DNA from: JAPLDB01 sp038206355
GTDB lineage: Bacteria; Bacteroidota; Bacteroidia; AKYH767-A; 2013-40CM-41-45
Direction of reading: 5' to 3'
Assembly (NCBI GenBank): GCA_038206355.1
Contig: JBBRAY010000001.1
Location: 1-64,000 of the forward strand
DNA length: 64,000 nt
Made by a program: the position numbers and the translations under genes. The stretch's first letter is position 1. Each line of letters begins with the position of its first letter. This document shows, in pieces, positions 54,295 through 64,000 of the stretch. The notes beneath the pieces are model-generated. The model saw only the letters and a program-made list of their open reading frames with translations. It made no database searches and was not told the DNA's origin.

Positions 54295-56115
54295 TTATTT
54301 TCTGAACATTTCTTTAATTGCGTCACTGCTCAGTTTTACGACCGTTGATTTGCCTTCCATGCTCATAAAGGGCTTCTCGCATGCAAAGAGTTCATCAACG
54401 AGCTGTTTCATTTCTTTGGGATTGAGGTGCTTTCCTGTTTTCACGCTGCTGTTTCTTGCCATTGCACGAACCAGGCTTTCGCGGCTGTCAACACTTAACT
54501 GAGACTGATTGTTTTTATACTGTTACAGCAGTTTTTCAATCATCCGCTTCTCATCGCCGGCAGGAATATCAGCAGGTGTGCCATGAATTACAAATGCATT
54601 TTGTCCGAATTCCTGTAAATCAAAACCCAGCGATCTGATGTCTGCGCTGATTACTTTCATCAATTCAAAATCAGGCGCGGCAAGCTCAATGACCTGCGGA
54701 AACAGAGATTGCTGCGATGGACCATTTCCCGCTTCCATCATTTTCCGGTAGCGTTCATATAATATCCGTTCATGCGCTGCCTGTTGGTCAAAAAGTAAAA
54801 GTCCCGACTTCAGCCTTGTAATGATGTAACGGTTTTCGAGTTGAAAAATAAATTCATCACCTTCAGTTAACAACTCTTCACTCCATTTTGAATTCAATGT
54901 CAGGGGTACATTTTCTGCCGGTTGATGTTCAATGATGGATTGCACGTCAGCTTTTATACCTGAATAAAGATTTCCGAGTTGCCTGTTTTCTGACGGCGAA
55001 CTCTTTTCGCGAAACGGATTGTACTCAGTATCCACCATGATCATGGGCTGCTTCGGACTTTCCTTCCTCATGGCATGAGGTATATCAAATGCCCGCTCCT
55101 GTTCAAAGTCGAGGGCCGGAGAAACGCTGTATTGTCCCAGTGCACGTTTTACGGAAGCACGTACGATGGCATATACGGATCGTTCATCTTCGAACTTTAC
55201 TTCCGTTTTTGTAGGATGAATGTTCACGTCTATTTTTGCAGGATCAATATCCAGGTGAAGCCAGTAAGATGCAAATGAATCGCGTGGCAATAGTTCCTCA
55301 AAGGCGCCGGTAATGGCATGGTGTAAATAACCGTCTTTGATAAATCTTCTGTTTACAAAAAGATATTGTTCTCCGCGCGACTTGCGTGCAAACTGCGGCT
55401 TGCCGACATAACCGGTGATATTAAGTAAAGATGTTTCCTCCTGTACGGGCACTAGTCTTTCATTATAGTTGGCACCATATAAATTCACAATACGCTGGCG
55501 GAAATTGGAAACGGGATGTTGAAATACTTCCAGTCCGTTTTGCAATAGGGTCATGGCAATCTGTGGTTGCGCCAGTGCTACGCGTTCAAATTCTTCAATG
55601 ATATGACGTGCTTCGACAGGATTGGATTTGAGAAAATTTCTTCTTGCCGGTATGTTATAAAATAAATTTTTAACGGAGATAGAAGTACCCGGAGCAGTGC
55701 TCACGGCCTCCTGCGATCTCACTTCAGCGCCTTCGATCACTACGCACGTTCCCGTTTCATCTTCGTGCCGGCGCGATTTCAGTTCCACCTGTGCAATGGC
55801 GGCGATGGAAGGCATGGCTTCGCCACGGAAACCCATGGTACGGATACTGAACAGGTCCTCTGCTTTCTTAATTTTAGATGTGGCATGTCTTTCAAAACAC
55901 ATTCTTGCATCGGTTTCACTCATTCCGCAACCATTGTCAATAATCTGGATCAGTGTTTTACCTGAGTCTTTAATGATAACCTGGATATGCGTGCTTCCGG
56001 CATCAATCGCGTTTTCAAGCAATTCTTTAACGGCAGAAGCCGGACGCTGAATAACCTCTCCGGCAGCAATCTGGTTGGCAACGGAATCAGGAAGTAGGTG
56101 GATAATATCGCTCAT
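54295..56115 (-). pseudogene. mutL: DNA mismatch repair protein MutL with internal stop near the C terminus
   Basis: The frame is open for 606 codons except TAA at codon 531 (54525-54523), in EKLL-stop-QYKNN. The N-terminal GHKL ATPase is intact (LLENAIDAGST, DNGCGM, GFRGEAMPS), as is the first endonuclease motif, DQQAAHERILYE (Asp443 to Glu454). After the stop, the frame still encodes VRAMARNSSVK, LNPKEMKQLVDELFACEKPFMS, the last metal-binding block of the C-terminal domain, and ends at 54295. The truncated 530-residue product loses that block and part of the dimer interface, so mismatch repair should be impaired unless the stop is a sequencing error or is read through. Confidence 0.85.
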
Positions 56116-56211
56116 GAAATGCGTTGCGAAGATATTGTTTTTCGCCTGAGGAAAGACTTGAAAATTATTTAATGATTGATTGGGCGTTTACATTTCGGAC
56201 TTTTAGATTTC

Positions 56212-56397
56212 CGGTAGTGGCACAGCTTGAGAGATTCCTCATTTCATTCGGAATGACAGGTTATAAATGATGTTTGTGGCGGAAGAGAAAATTTGCGGAT
56301 CGGGGGCAAATTTTCTCTTCCGCCAACTTAATCAGCAACCTTTTTGTCTTTCCGAATGAAATGAGGAATCTTTAAAATCCAAACTGTGCCACTACCA
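56212..56397. repeat. Nested inverted repeat, MITE-like
   Basis: A 26-bp arm at 56232-56257 (AGATTCCTCATTTCATTCGG...) pairs with 56346-56371 with one mismatch. Inside it a perfect 19-bp inverted repeat (56278-56296 with 56306-56324; GGCGGAAGAGAAAATTTGC) forms a second hairpin. Outside, GGTAGTGGCACAG at 56213-56225 pairs with CTGTGCCACTACC at 56384-56396. No ORF is present. It lies between mutL and the amidotransferase gene. Confidence 0.88.
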
Positions 56398-56410
56398 GAT
56401 TACCGGATAA

Positions 56411-56476
56411 GAGTTATTCGCGATCCGTTCTTCATTATTCGTTGTTCGTAAATTCGCAATCTTTCGTTATTCGTAC
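56411..56476 (+). repeat. ATTCG-rich repeat, second copy
   Basis: ATTCG units followed by GTAAATTCGCA-N2-CTTTCGT, matching 1160-1187. TAAATTCG (56449-56456) lies 24 bases before the ATG of the next gene and could be its -7 box. Confidence 0.5.
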
Positions 56477-56479
56477 CCC

Positions 56480-57238
56480 ATGTGTAGAATGCTTTCAAAA
56501 ATAAGTGTTGAAAAATCGGGAATGCTCGATGAGATGATGCAATGTCCATATTCGTTGAAATATTTATCGGAACATGGCCTGCAACCCGATGGCCATTCTA
56601 TCCGTGGTACACATGATGATGGCTGCGGTATGGCATTTTCAAATAATGGCAACATTGAAATACATAAACGTTCAAAAGAAAACGCATGGAATGAGTCATA
56701 CCTGAATACAGCCCACACAGCAAGTTCAAATATCATTATTGGATACAACCGCCTGGCATCAAAGGCACTGGACAAGACGGAAGAAGGTTCGCATCCATTT
56801 ATCATCAATGCCGGGGACAAATCTTTTGCACTTTGTCACAATAGAGGCATCAAAACTTATATGGCTGAAGCGATACAGCAACATACTTCTGACTCATTTA
56901 TTTTTCTGCAAAAACTCATTGATGACAGAGCAAAAAATGATGCTGAATCAATTTTTCTCCGCCTAAAAGAAATATCAAAAAAGACTGCATATTCATCCCT
57001 TACCTCTTTTCTGATGACAGACAAAGAACTGTTTGTCTGGAGGGCATACAATGAACAAGATGAAAAGGCTATGGATTCTGAAAAACACTATACGCTTTAC
57101 ATGGCAATGAAAAGCAATTCTGCTGTTTTCTCCTCTGAACCACTGGACGCTTCACTCTGGATGCTGATAGAAAATAAAACTTTCCTGCATCTTTGTTATT
57201 CTGAATCAAAAATATCGCCGGAATACAGAAATTTTTAA
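56480..57238 (+). CDS. Class II glutamine amidotransferase-like protein
   Basis: A 252-residue cytosolic protein of the N-terminal nucleophile class II amidotransferases (YafJ/EgtC-like). Removal of Met1 leaves Cys2 as nucleophile in MCRML. Conserved blocks are HDDGCGMAFSNNG near 45-57, IIGYNRLAS near 86-94 in place of the usual RxxA helix, and FALCHNRGIK near 115-124 (normally HNG). It should release ammonia from glutamine; no synthetase partner is encoded nearby, so the acceptor is unknown. The start follows the second copy of the ATTCG repeat. Confidence 0.85.
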   Translation: MCRMLSKISVEKSGMLDEMMQCPYSLKYLSEHGLQPDGHSIRGTHDDGCGMAFSNNGNIEIHKRSKENAWNESYLNTAHTASSNIIIGYNRLASKALDKTEEGSHPFIINAGDKSFALCHNRGIKTYMAEAIQQHTSDSFIFLQKLIDDRAKNDAESIFLRLKEISKKTAYSSLTSFLMTDKELFVWRAYNEQDEKAMDSEKHYTLYMAMKSNSAVFSSEPLDASLWMLIENKTFLHLCYSESKISPEYRNF

Positions 57239-57375
57239 GAAGCCTCAGATTTAAAAAACATTTTCGCAACTGCATTTACTGCACTCACATCTTACTTTTC
57301 CTGCTTAGCGTAATACATGGCCGGTGGTATTCGATTGAAAAATAGTTTTGTCCCTGAATTCTAACCCACCCTCCA

Positions 57376-60108
57376 ATGAAAAAAATTTACACTGCCGCCA
57401 TTTTTACCTGCTTCGCACTTGTTGCTTCAGCACAAAAAATTGTTTCCATCAGTCCTTTCTCTATTCCTTCTTCAGGAAGTGTGACGATTACACTCGTCGG
57501 TCACAATACTTTCTTGCTTTCCCATCCGGTTTCATTTGTGCGCTTGACGCAGCCGAATAATTCTGATGGCTCCTTCTTCTCAAGCACATCAACATCTATT
57601 ATCAATGACAACCTGATGACGGCCACCTTCAACATTACAAATCCGATGCATGGCGGGTTTTACGACGTTACCATTTTTGCTTCCGGTATTTATATCAATA
57701 CGAAAGTGGATGGTGTCTACATGACCGGTAAAGATCCCCGAAGGATATTTTCAGCAACACCCAATCATGCAAATGCAGGTACGGTTCTCACTACACACAT
57801 CACAGGAGCACAGATGCAATTCCTTTCTTCCACAGGTTATCAGCATATCGGATGGGTACAGATGAAAAGCGAAATTGACAATTCAATCCTGTATCACTCA
57901 AACATCAGCTATATTGATTCCAACAACGTGGATGTTGATTTTAATATTCCATACAATGCGACCAATGGAAAGTACACGCTGAATATTGACCTCCAGAATC
58001 TCAATCAGTCGAACCGGACTTATTTTTATACGATAACAGGAGGCGTTGTCAAAAAAATTATTTCAGTGAACCCGCACCAGTCGATGAAAGGTGACAGTGT
58101 GCAAATGGTGGTCAGGATTACCGGGAGAAATTTAATAACAAGTCCGGTGTACAATGCATCCCTCACTTCAGAGTTGACGACTTATAGCTTGTATTTTTCC
58201 TCGCAGAATATCACGGTACTGGACAGTAACCACGTCCGGTTGAAAACCTTTGTACCCAATGCTGCTCCTGATGGAGACTATTACCTCACTCTTGGCGGAT
58301 CACCAACCATGACAAAACATTTTGCCTTCCGCGTAATACCTCCTGACATCAAGGGATATGTCTTCTTTGATTCGGACAGTAACGGCGTTAAAAACGGCAG
58401 TGAATATGGTTTAGGCGGAAGAAAAGTTCTGCTTCTGCCGGACTCCATTTATTCATTCACTGATGTTAACGGTAACTACTTCTATTACACCGATCCCGGA
58501 AACTACACCGTTCAATATGTTCCTGACAGCCCTTACGTGAACACCTCATCCCCAACATATAATATTACTGTAATTGATACTTCGCAGTCGGGGTTTAATT
58601 TTGGAACAAAAAAACAACTCACCTACGAGCATACATTTTACTGTTCTCAACAAACGATGAGGTGCAATACCAACACGACTACCTTCTGGCATATTTCCAA
58701 TCCGGAAGACGCCGTTCATTCAGGCACTGTCACACTCATCCATTCATCGAACCTCTCGGTTACGTGGACCAGCATTGCCCCAAATTATACCAATGGTGAT
58801 ACGATGGTCTGGAATTATAATGTAGGTCCGCTTTCACAACTTACCTGTTATGTGCAGTTCCTGAGTCCGGGTGCAGGCAATACGGTATGGTATACATACA
58901 CCGACCAGATTGCCAATCATACCTATCATTCATCACTTTCAACCATTGTTTCATGTTCCTATGATCCCAATGATAAAAGCGTTCAACCACAGGAAACACC
59001 TACCGATCCTTCAACCCTGAATACAGAGATGCTTGAATACAATATCAATTTTCAGAATACCGGAAATGATACTGCTTTCCTTGTCGTAATAGAAGATACG
59101 CTGAATCCGTTTCTTGATCTGGAAACATTTGAAATTGTTGGATCAAGTCATCCCGTTGTGACCAACCTCGATTACCCTAACCGGATTGTTACATTCAGAT
59201 TTGACAACATACTACTCGCCGACAGCATCGTGGATGAACCCGGCAGTCATGGTTTTGTGAAGTATAGAATCAAAGCACTTCAGGGAATCCCTGACTCGAT
59301 AGAGGTAAGCAATACGGCCTATATCTATTTTGATTTCAACCCGGCCATCATCACAAATACCATTACCAGTCACCTCGTACAATTCAAACTTCCGCAGGCA
59401 TCACTTGCAACTCCGGTTAGCCCGCTATGTATGCTTCAATGTATTGACTTCAGCAGCACTTCTATTTATGCCACCTCATGGCAATGGTATTTCCCCGGAG
59501 GTATTCCTGCGTCTTCAACAGATGAAAATCCGCAGGGCATTTGTTTTCTGAATACCGGATCGTTTGACGTTACGCTGATCGCTACGAATGGATTTGGATC
59601 TGATACAATCATGCTGCCTTCTTTCCTGAATGTGAATCCGCTTCCTCCGCCACCGGTGTTATATGAATCAGGCGATACTGTATATTGTATAATAGATCCA
59701 TTGTACACTTCTTATCAGTGGTACGACACTTCGGGCTTAATCCCGGGAGCAACCAATAGCTACTATGTTCCTCCTGCAACAGGTTTATACGGACTTTCAG
59801 TTTACAACCAGCAAGGTTGTGAAGCTGCATCATCAGCAATAATTAATGTTGGCATAAAGGAAAAAGCAGAAGAGGTATTTCGCTTGTATCCGAATCCTGT
59901 TTCAGATCTGCTGAGAATACATACACCATTTTCAAACACAGGAGCAACTATTGAAATACTAAATATGCTCGGCGAAAGCATCATTCCGTTACAATCCATC
60001 ACGCATGAAACATTTGAAATTGATGTAAGAAACTTTTCTCCCGGATTTTATTTCGTCAAATTCCAAAACCACGAACGCACTATTGAAAAACGATTTGTGA
60101 AGAACTGA
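57376..60108 (+). CDS. T9SS-secreted protein with SdrD B-like and DUF7619-type domains
   Basis: A 910-residue protein with a signal peptide (1-19, ASAQ). After beta-sandwich (IPT-like) domains, an SD-repeat/Cna-B-like domain at about 323-410 (IKGYVFFDSDSNGVKNGSEYG, with Ca-binding-type Asp residues) is followed by a DUF7619-type block at about 535-665 (YDPNDKSV, NINFQNTGNDTAF, YIYFDFNPAIITN), a PKD-like domain near 680-755 and a type A sorting domain in the last 78 residues (RLYPNPVSDLLRI.., GFYFVKF). It should be a surface or outer-matrix protein; the DUF7619 arrangement is a frequent one in T9SS cargo. Confidence 0.9.
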   Translation: MKKIYTAAIFTCFALVASAQKIVSISPFSIPSSGSVTITLVGHNTFLLSHPVSFVRLTQPNNSDGSFFSSTSTSIINDNLMTATFNITNPMHGGFYDVTIFASGIYINTKVDGVYMTGKDPRRIFSATPNHANAGTVLTTHITGAQMQFLSSTGYQHIGWVQMKSEIDNSILYHSNISYIDSNNVDVDFNIPYNATNGKYTLNIDLQNLNQSNRTYFYTITGGVVKKIISVNPHQSMKGDSVQMVVRITGRNLITSPVYNASLTSELTTYSLYFSSQNITVLDSNHVRLKTFVPNAAPDGDYYLTLGGSPTMTKHFAFRVIPPDIKGYVFFDSDSNGVKNGSEYGLGGRKVLLLPDSIYSFTDVNGNYFYYTDPGNYTVQYVPDSPYVNTSSPTYNITVIDTSQSGFNFGTKKQLTYEHTFYCSQQTMRCNTNTTTFWHISNPEDAVHSGTVTLIHSSNLSVTWTSIAPNYTNGDTMVWNYNVGPLSQLTCYVQFLSPGAGNTVWYTYTDQIANHTYHSSLSTIVSCSYDPNDKSVQPQETPTDPSTLNTEMLEYNINFQNTGNDTAFLVVIEDTLNPFLDLETFEIVGSSHPVVTNLDYPNRIVTFRFDNILLADSIVDEPGSHGFVKYRIKALQGIPDSIEVSNTAYIYFDFNPAIITNTITSHLVQFKLPQASLATPVSPLCMLQCIDFSSTSIYATSWQWYFPGGIPASSTDENPQGICFLNTGSFDVTLIATNGFGSDTIMLPSFLNVNPLPPPPVLYESGDTVYCIIDPLYTSYQWYDTSGLIPGATNSYYVPPATGLYGLSVYNQQGCEAASSAIINVGIKEKAEEVFRLYPNPVSDLLRIHTPFSNTGATIEILNMLGESIIPLQSITHETFEIDVRNFSPGFYFVKFQNHERTIEKRFVKN

Positions 60109-60125
60109 TCCTCCGGAAGAAAACA

Positions 60126-60173
60126 AAGCCCTGAAGTAAGTTGTGCAGAATGCGCGACTTTACTTCAGGGCTT
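60126..60173. terminator. Bidirectional terminator between convergent genes
   Basis: A perfect 14-bp stem AAGCCCTGAAGTAA / TTACTTCAGGGCTT with a 20-base loop. It lies between the T9SS gene and msrA, whose stop codons face it. The T-tract is short, so termination may depend on the long stem. Confidence 0.75.
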
Positions 60174-60195
60174 GTCTATTAAACGAACTGTTGAA

Positions 60196-60861
60196 TCAGT
60201 GCACGTATTCTTTCTTCAGCTTATTCCCGAATACCTTTCTGAATTTCTCCACCTTTGGCTGAATCACATATGTACAATAGGGCTGGTCCCCATTCTGGTT
60301 GAAATAGTTCTGGTGCGAATCGTCTGCCTTATAAAAAACAGTGAACGGAGAAATTTCAGTCACCACGGGACTATTGTAAACCTTTTCATCATTCAGCTTC
60401 ATCTTATAATTCTCCGCAATTTTTTTCTGTTCAGCATTGTGATAAAAAATCACTGAACGGTATTGCGTTCCATGATCATTTCCCTGCCTGTTCAGTTGTG
60501 TCGGATCGTGCGACGTCCAGAATGCCTGGAGCATGTCGTCATACGTTAGTTTTGTTTTGTCGTATGTGACCTGACAAACTTCAGCATGTCCTGTGGTGCC
60601 TTCACACACTTCACGGTATGCAGGGTTTTTTACGTGTCCGCCGGAGTATCCTGATTCTACTTTTAATACGCCATCAAGCATTTGAAATTGTGCTTCGACG
60701 CACCAGAAGCATCCTGCTCCGAATGTTGCGGTGTCTAGATTGGCCGGATTTACTTTTTCCTGTGTCATTTTAGATGTCTCCTTTTTTACTTTTTGTTGCG
60801 CGCATGAAATCATTGATGATCCGCAAAGCACCGTAACAAAAATGGTTCTTAAAAATTTCAT
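60196..60861 (-). CDS. msrA: Peptide-methionine (S)-S-oxide reductase, lipoprotein form
   Basis: A 221-residue repair enzyme for oxidised methionine. The ATG at 60861 gives a lipoprotein signal (lipobox SMISC, Cys20), so it should sit on the membrane facing the periplasm. The catalytic motif GCFWC (residues 50-54, Cys51) is intact, followed by SGYSGGHVKNPAY and FWTSHDPTQLNRQGNDHGTQYRS, typical MsrA. No MsrB domain is fused. The last residues KLKKEYVH are short. It has its own promoter-like motif. Confidence 0.94.
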   Translation of the reverse strand: MKFLRTIFVTVLCGSSMISCAQQKVKKETSKMTQEKVNPANLDTATFGAGCFWCVEAQFQMLDGVLKVESGYSGGHVKNPAYREVCEGTTGHAEVCQVTYDKTKLTYDDMLQAFWTSHDPTQLNRQGNDHGTQYRSVIFYHNAEQKKIAENYKMKLNDEKVYNSPVVTEISPFTVFYKADDSHQNYFNQNGDQPYCTYVIQPKVEKFRKVFGNKLKKEYVH

Positions 60862-60877
60862 TTGATTAATGTTTATG

Positions 60878-60908
60878 CAAAGATTGTAATTCTTTGGTAT
60901 GAGTTCAA
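60878..60908 (-). promoter_or_regulatory. Possible promoter of msrA
   Basis: On the minus strand TTG (60908-60906), a 20-base spacer and AATCTTTG (60885-60878), close to TAnnTTTG, about 17 bases before the ATG. Confidence 0.4.
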
Positions 60909-61009
60909 ACAAACGGGAAAGAGGGATTGTTCAGATTTATGATTTTTAGGATTTATGACTTCGTTAACAAATGGAGGATGGGGTTTAACACGGAAGAAGA
61001 AGAAGATTT

Positions 61010-61355
61010 TACCACTGAGGCACAGGGGGCCACAGAGAAAGACTATTTCTGTATTCAGTGAGTTTGGATAAATGACAGATATTTTAAATCATTACTGTCC
61101 GACTAAATTTAATGAGATTCCTCGCTGCGCTCTGAATGACAGGACTTTTGGAGAGTAAATATCCTTGCAAACACATGATAACATTGTCATTCAGAGCGTA
61201 GCGATGAATCTTTCAAAGCAAAATTATTTTTAGTCGGACAGTAGTGATATTAAATCTGATTCTGAAACCTAAGGCATAATGATACACTACTTAATGCTCA
61301 AATATCCACAAAGTAAAACCACGGCTGTTCTCCGTGTCCTCTGTGCCTCAGTGGT
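61010..61355. repeat. Triple-nested inverted repeat, MITE-like
   Basis: Three inverted repeats, one inside the next. Outer: ACCACTGAGGCACAG (61010-61024) with CTGTGCCTCAGTGGT (61341-61355). Middle: ACTGTCCGACTAAA (61094-61107) with its exact complement (61229-61242). Inner: AGATTCCTCGCTGCGCTCTG... (61115-61141) with 61185-61211, about 26 bp with few mismatches. No supported ORF lies within. The inner arm is related to the outer arm of the 56.2 kb element. Confidence 0.88.
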
Positions 61356-61458
61356 CTATTTCTTCGGCTGTATATACAACCTTGAATGGTTACTTCTTTC
61401 GTTTACCCCGGCCATCATTACACCACTGTTTTTATTCAGAAAAACTCCCGGTTCCAAA

Positions 61459-62505
61459 TTACTCCCACTCGGCAATAAATAAATTCGTGTCATGCGTTCC
61501 TCCGTTGTTGCGATTAGAACTCCAGATCAACTTTTTTCCATCGGGTGAAAAAACAGGAAATGCATCAAATACATTGTCATATGTAACCTGCTCCACGTTA
61601 TTCCCATCGAGGTCGCAGAGAAATAAATTGAAGTGATACCCTTTCTGTACGTGGTTGCTACTGAAAATAATTTTCTTTCCATCAGGTGAAAAGAATGGCG
61701 CCCAGTTGGCCCCGCCGAGGTGCGTTACCTGCTTCAGATTTTTTCCATCCACATCACAAATAAAAAGTTCCATTTCTGTCGGCATCACCAATCCATCGTT
61801 TAATAAGTCTTTGTAAATTTTCACATCTGCTTCTGTTGCCGGACGCGAAGCACGGAACACCAGTTTTTTTCCATCAGGAGAAAAGAAAGCGCCGCCGTCG
61901 TAACCCAGTCCGTTGGTAATTTGTTTTACATCGCTGCCGTCAATGTTCATCGTGTATAATTCAGGGTCGCCACTGCGCATGCTTGTGAAAACAATTTTAT
62001 CTCCCTTCGGTGATAATGTTGCTTCTGCATCATACCCGGGAGAATTGGTCAATTGCTTTACAATGTTACCATGTAAATCAGCAACGAAAATTTCGAAACT
62101 GTCATATATCGGCCACACATATTTATGATCAGCACGTGGAGCGGGCTTCGGCGGACATTCCTTTCCTACAAGATGCGTGGATGCATAAAGTATTGTAGTA
62201 TCTCCCGGAAGAAAATAGGAGCACGTTGTCCTTCCTGTTCCTGTGCTTATTAAAACAGGAGAAAAATTATCCAGCGCCGAAGAAAAAATCTGATCACAAG
62301 GCGCATTCCACTGCTCATTAGTTGCCTGGAAGGTGATGCTTTTGCTGTCGAAACTGAAATACGCTTCAGCATAATCTCCTTTTGTAGTCAGTTGCCGCAC
62401 ATTCTTCAAATGTTTTTCCTGCGGGTAATGAATCGTATCAGTCTCCTGAGCATTAACAGAAAATGCAATCGCTGAGAAAAGGGCAAGTGTAAAATTTCGT
62501 TTCAT
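61459..62505 (-). CDS. Exported TolB-like WD40/PD40 beta-propeller protein
   Basis: A 348-residue protein with a signal peptide (1-19, VNAQ). The body has six PD40 repeats of the form FSPDGKKLVF.S.R...LYxxxxDGxxxxQIT: SPKGDKIVFTSMRSGDPELY, SPDGKKLVFRASR, SPDGKKIIFSSN and SPDGKKLIWSSNR, plus two weaker N-terminal ones. It makes a propeller like the C-terminal domain of TolB but lacks the TolB N-terminal domain. It probably binds a periplasmic protein or peptide. No Tol or Pal gene is adjacent, and no catalytic residues are seen. Confidence 0.88.
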   Translation of the reverse strand: MKRNFTLALFSAIAFSVNAQETDTIHYPQEKHLKNVRQLTTKGDYAEAYFSFDSKSITFQATNEQWNAPCDQIFSSALDNFSPVLISTGTGRTTCSYFLPGDTTILYASTHLVGKECPPKPAPRADHKYVWPIYDSFEIFVADLHGNIVKQLTNSPGYDAEATLSPKGDKIVFTSMRSGDPELYTMNIDGSDVKQITNGLGYDGGAFFSPDGKKLVFRASRPATEADVKIYKDLLNDGLVMPTEMELFICDVDGKNLKQVTHLGGANWAPFFSPDGKKIIFSSNHVQKGYHFNLFLCDLDGNNVEQVTYDNVFDAFPVFSPDGKKLIWSSNRNNGGTHDTNLFIAEWE

Positions 62506-62522
62506 GTTTTTTTTTCGTTGCG

Positions 62523-62551
62523 CAAAACTATAAAATCGTTCCCCGCATCAA
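62523..62551 (-). promoter_or_regulatory. Promoter of the TolB-like gene
   Basis: On the minus strand TTG (62551-62549), an 18-base spacer and TAGTTTTG (62530-62523), matching TAnnTTTG, 18 bases before the ATG. Confidence 0.55.
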
Positions 62552-62657
62552 AATTTACTGTGAATAGTTTTAATATAATAGAACATTTTCTGACAATGGC
62601 CTGACATTACACCCTTCCCCTCATATTTGCATTTCACATTCTGCAAAATAAAATCTC

Positions 62658-64000
<1,343 letters not shown>

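Noticed and set aside
8314..54525. Genetic-code reassignment of TAA or TAG as sense codons
   Set aside because: Intact genes throughout the window end in TAA, TAG and TGA, and RF2 regulation uses TGA; only three genes hold internal stops.
61279..61636. Plus-strand reading frames downstream of the nested repeat
   Set aside because: They consist of translated inverted-repeat DNA and antisense of the TolB-like gene.

Overview
The window is chromosomal DNA of a member of the Bacteroidota, probably an uncultured lineage near Chitinophagales/Sphingobacteriia. The evidence is several large secreted proteins with C-terminal type IX secretion (T9SS) type A sorting domains, families largely confined to the phylum (DUF2723, DUF4290, DUF5522, a GldM C-terminal-like protein), promoters of the form TTG-N18..21-TAnnTTTG, and start sites without Shine-Dalgarno sequences. 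Most genes are housekeeping or envelope genes. There is no prophage, CRISPR array, rRNA or tRNA that I can see.

Layout. 1-8.5 kb: a truncated DUF2723 membrane protein, an orphan GldM_C-like secreted protein, urocanase, phosphatidylserine decarboxylase, a beta-carbonic anhydrase, prfB with its programmed +1 frameshift, a four-helix bundle protein, an ArsC/Spx-like protein, endonuclease III and a toxin-antitoxin pair whose toxin carries an internal stop. 8.5-25 kb: fumarase, two thioredoxin-fold proteins, a TPR protein, a di-haem-motif cytochrome c, a 2027-residue alpha-2-macroglobulin, an SDR protein without the usual catalytic residues, a UvrD/PcrA helicase, DUF4290, LUD, DUF2007 and CdsA. 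25-28 kb: a nonsense-disrupted T9SS cargo gene and a complete IS630-family element. 28-34 kb: RecX, an SRPBCC protein, then the leftward group HU - TPR - 29-residue basic protein - RNase G, and a LolC/FtsX-type permease. 34-48 kb: three T9SS cargo genes (adhesin-like, purple acid phosphatase, BNR propeller), AspRS, a beta-barrel protein, TadA and two stand-alone receiver domains. 48-64 kb: two cation/proton antiporters in tandem, a periplasmic TonB_C protein, an EEP-family phosphatase/nuclease, two rhomboid proteases, mutL with an internal stop, a class II glutamine amidotransferase, a fourth intact T9SS cargo, MsrA, a TolB-like propeller and a truncated comM.

How the genes fit together. Lipid synthesis (Psd, CdsA), envelope export and surface display (T9SS cargo, FtsX-type permease, TonB_C, rhomboids) and DNA repair (Nth, UvrD, RecX, MutL, ComM) dominate. 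The unusual features are in the non-coding DNA and in gene integrity. Two large nested inverted repeats (56.2-56.4 and 61.0-61.36 kb) look like MITE-type elements inserted into one another. A palindromic repeat sits in frame inside aspS. Several short repeat families are scattered between genes. Three otherwise open genes (a RelE-like toxin, a T9SS cargo protein and mutL) are each broken by one in-frame stop. No clearly new multi-gene system was found; the best leads are the mutL lesion with the other nonsense mutations, the repeat elements, the degenerate SDR and the orphan GldM_C-like protein.
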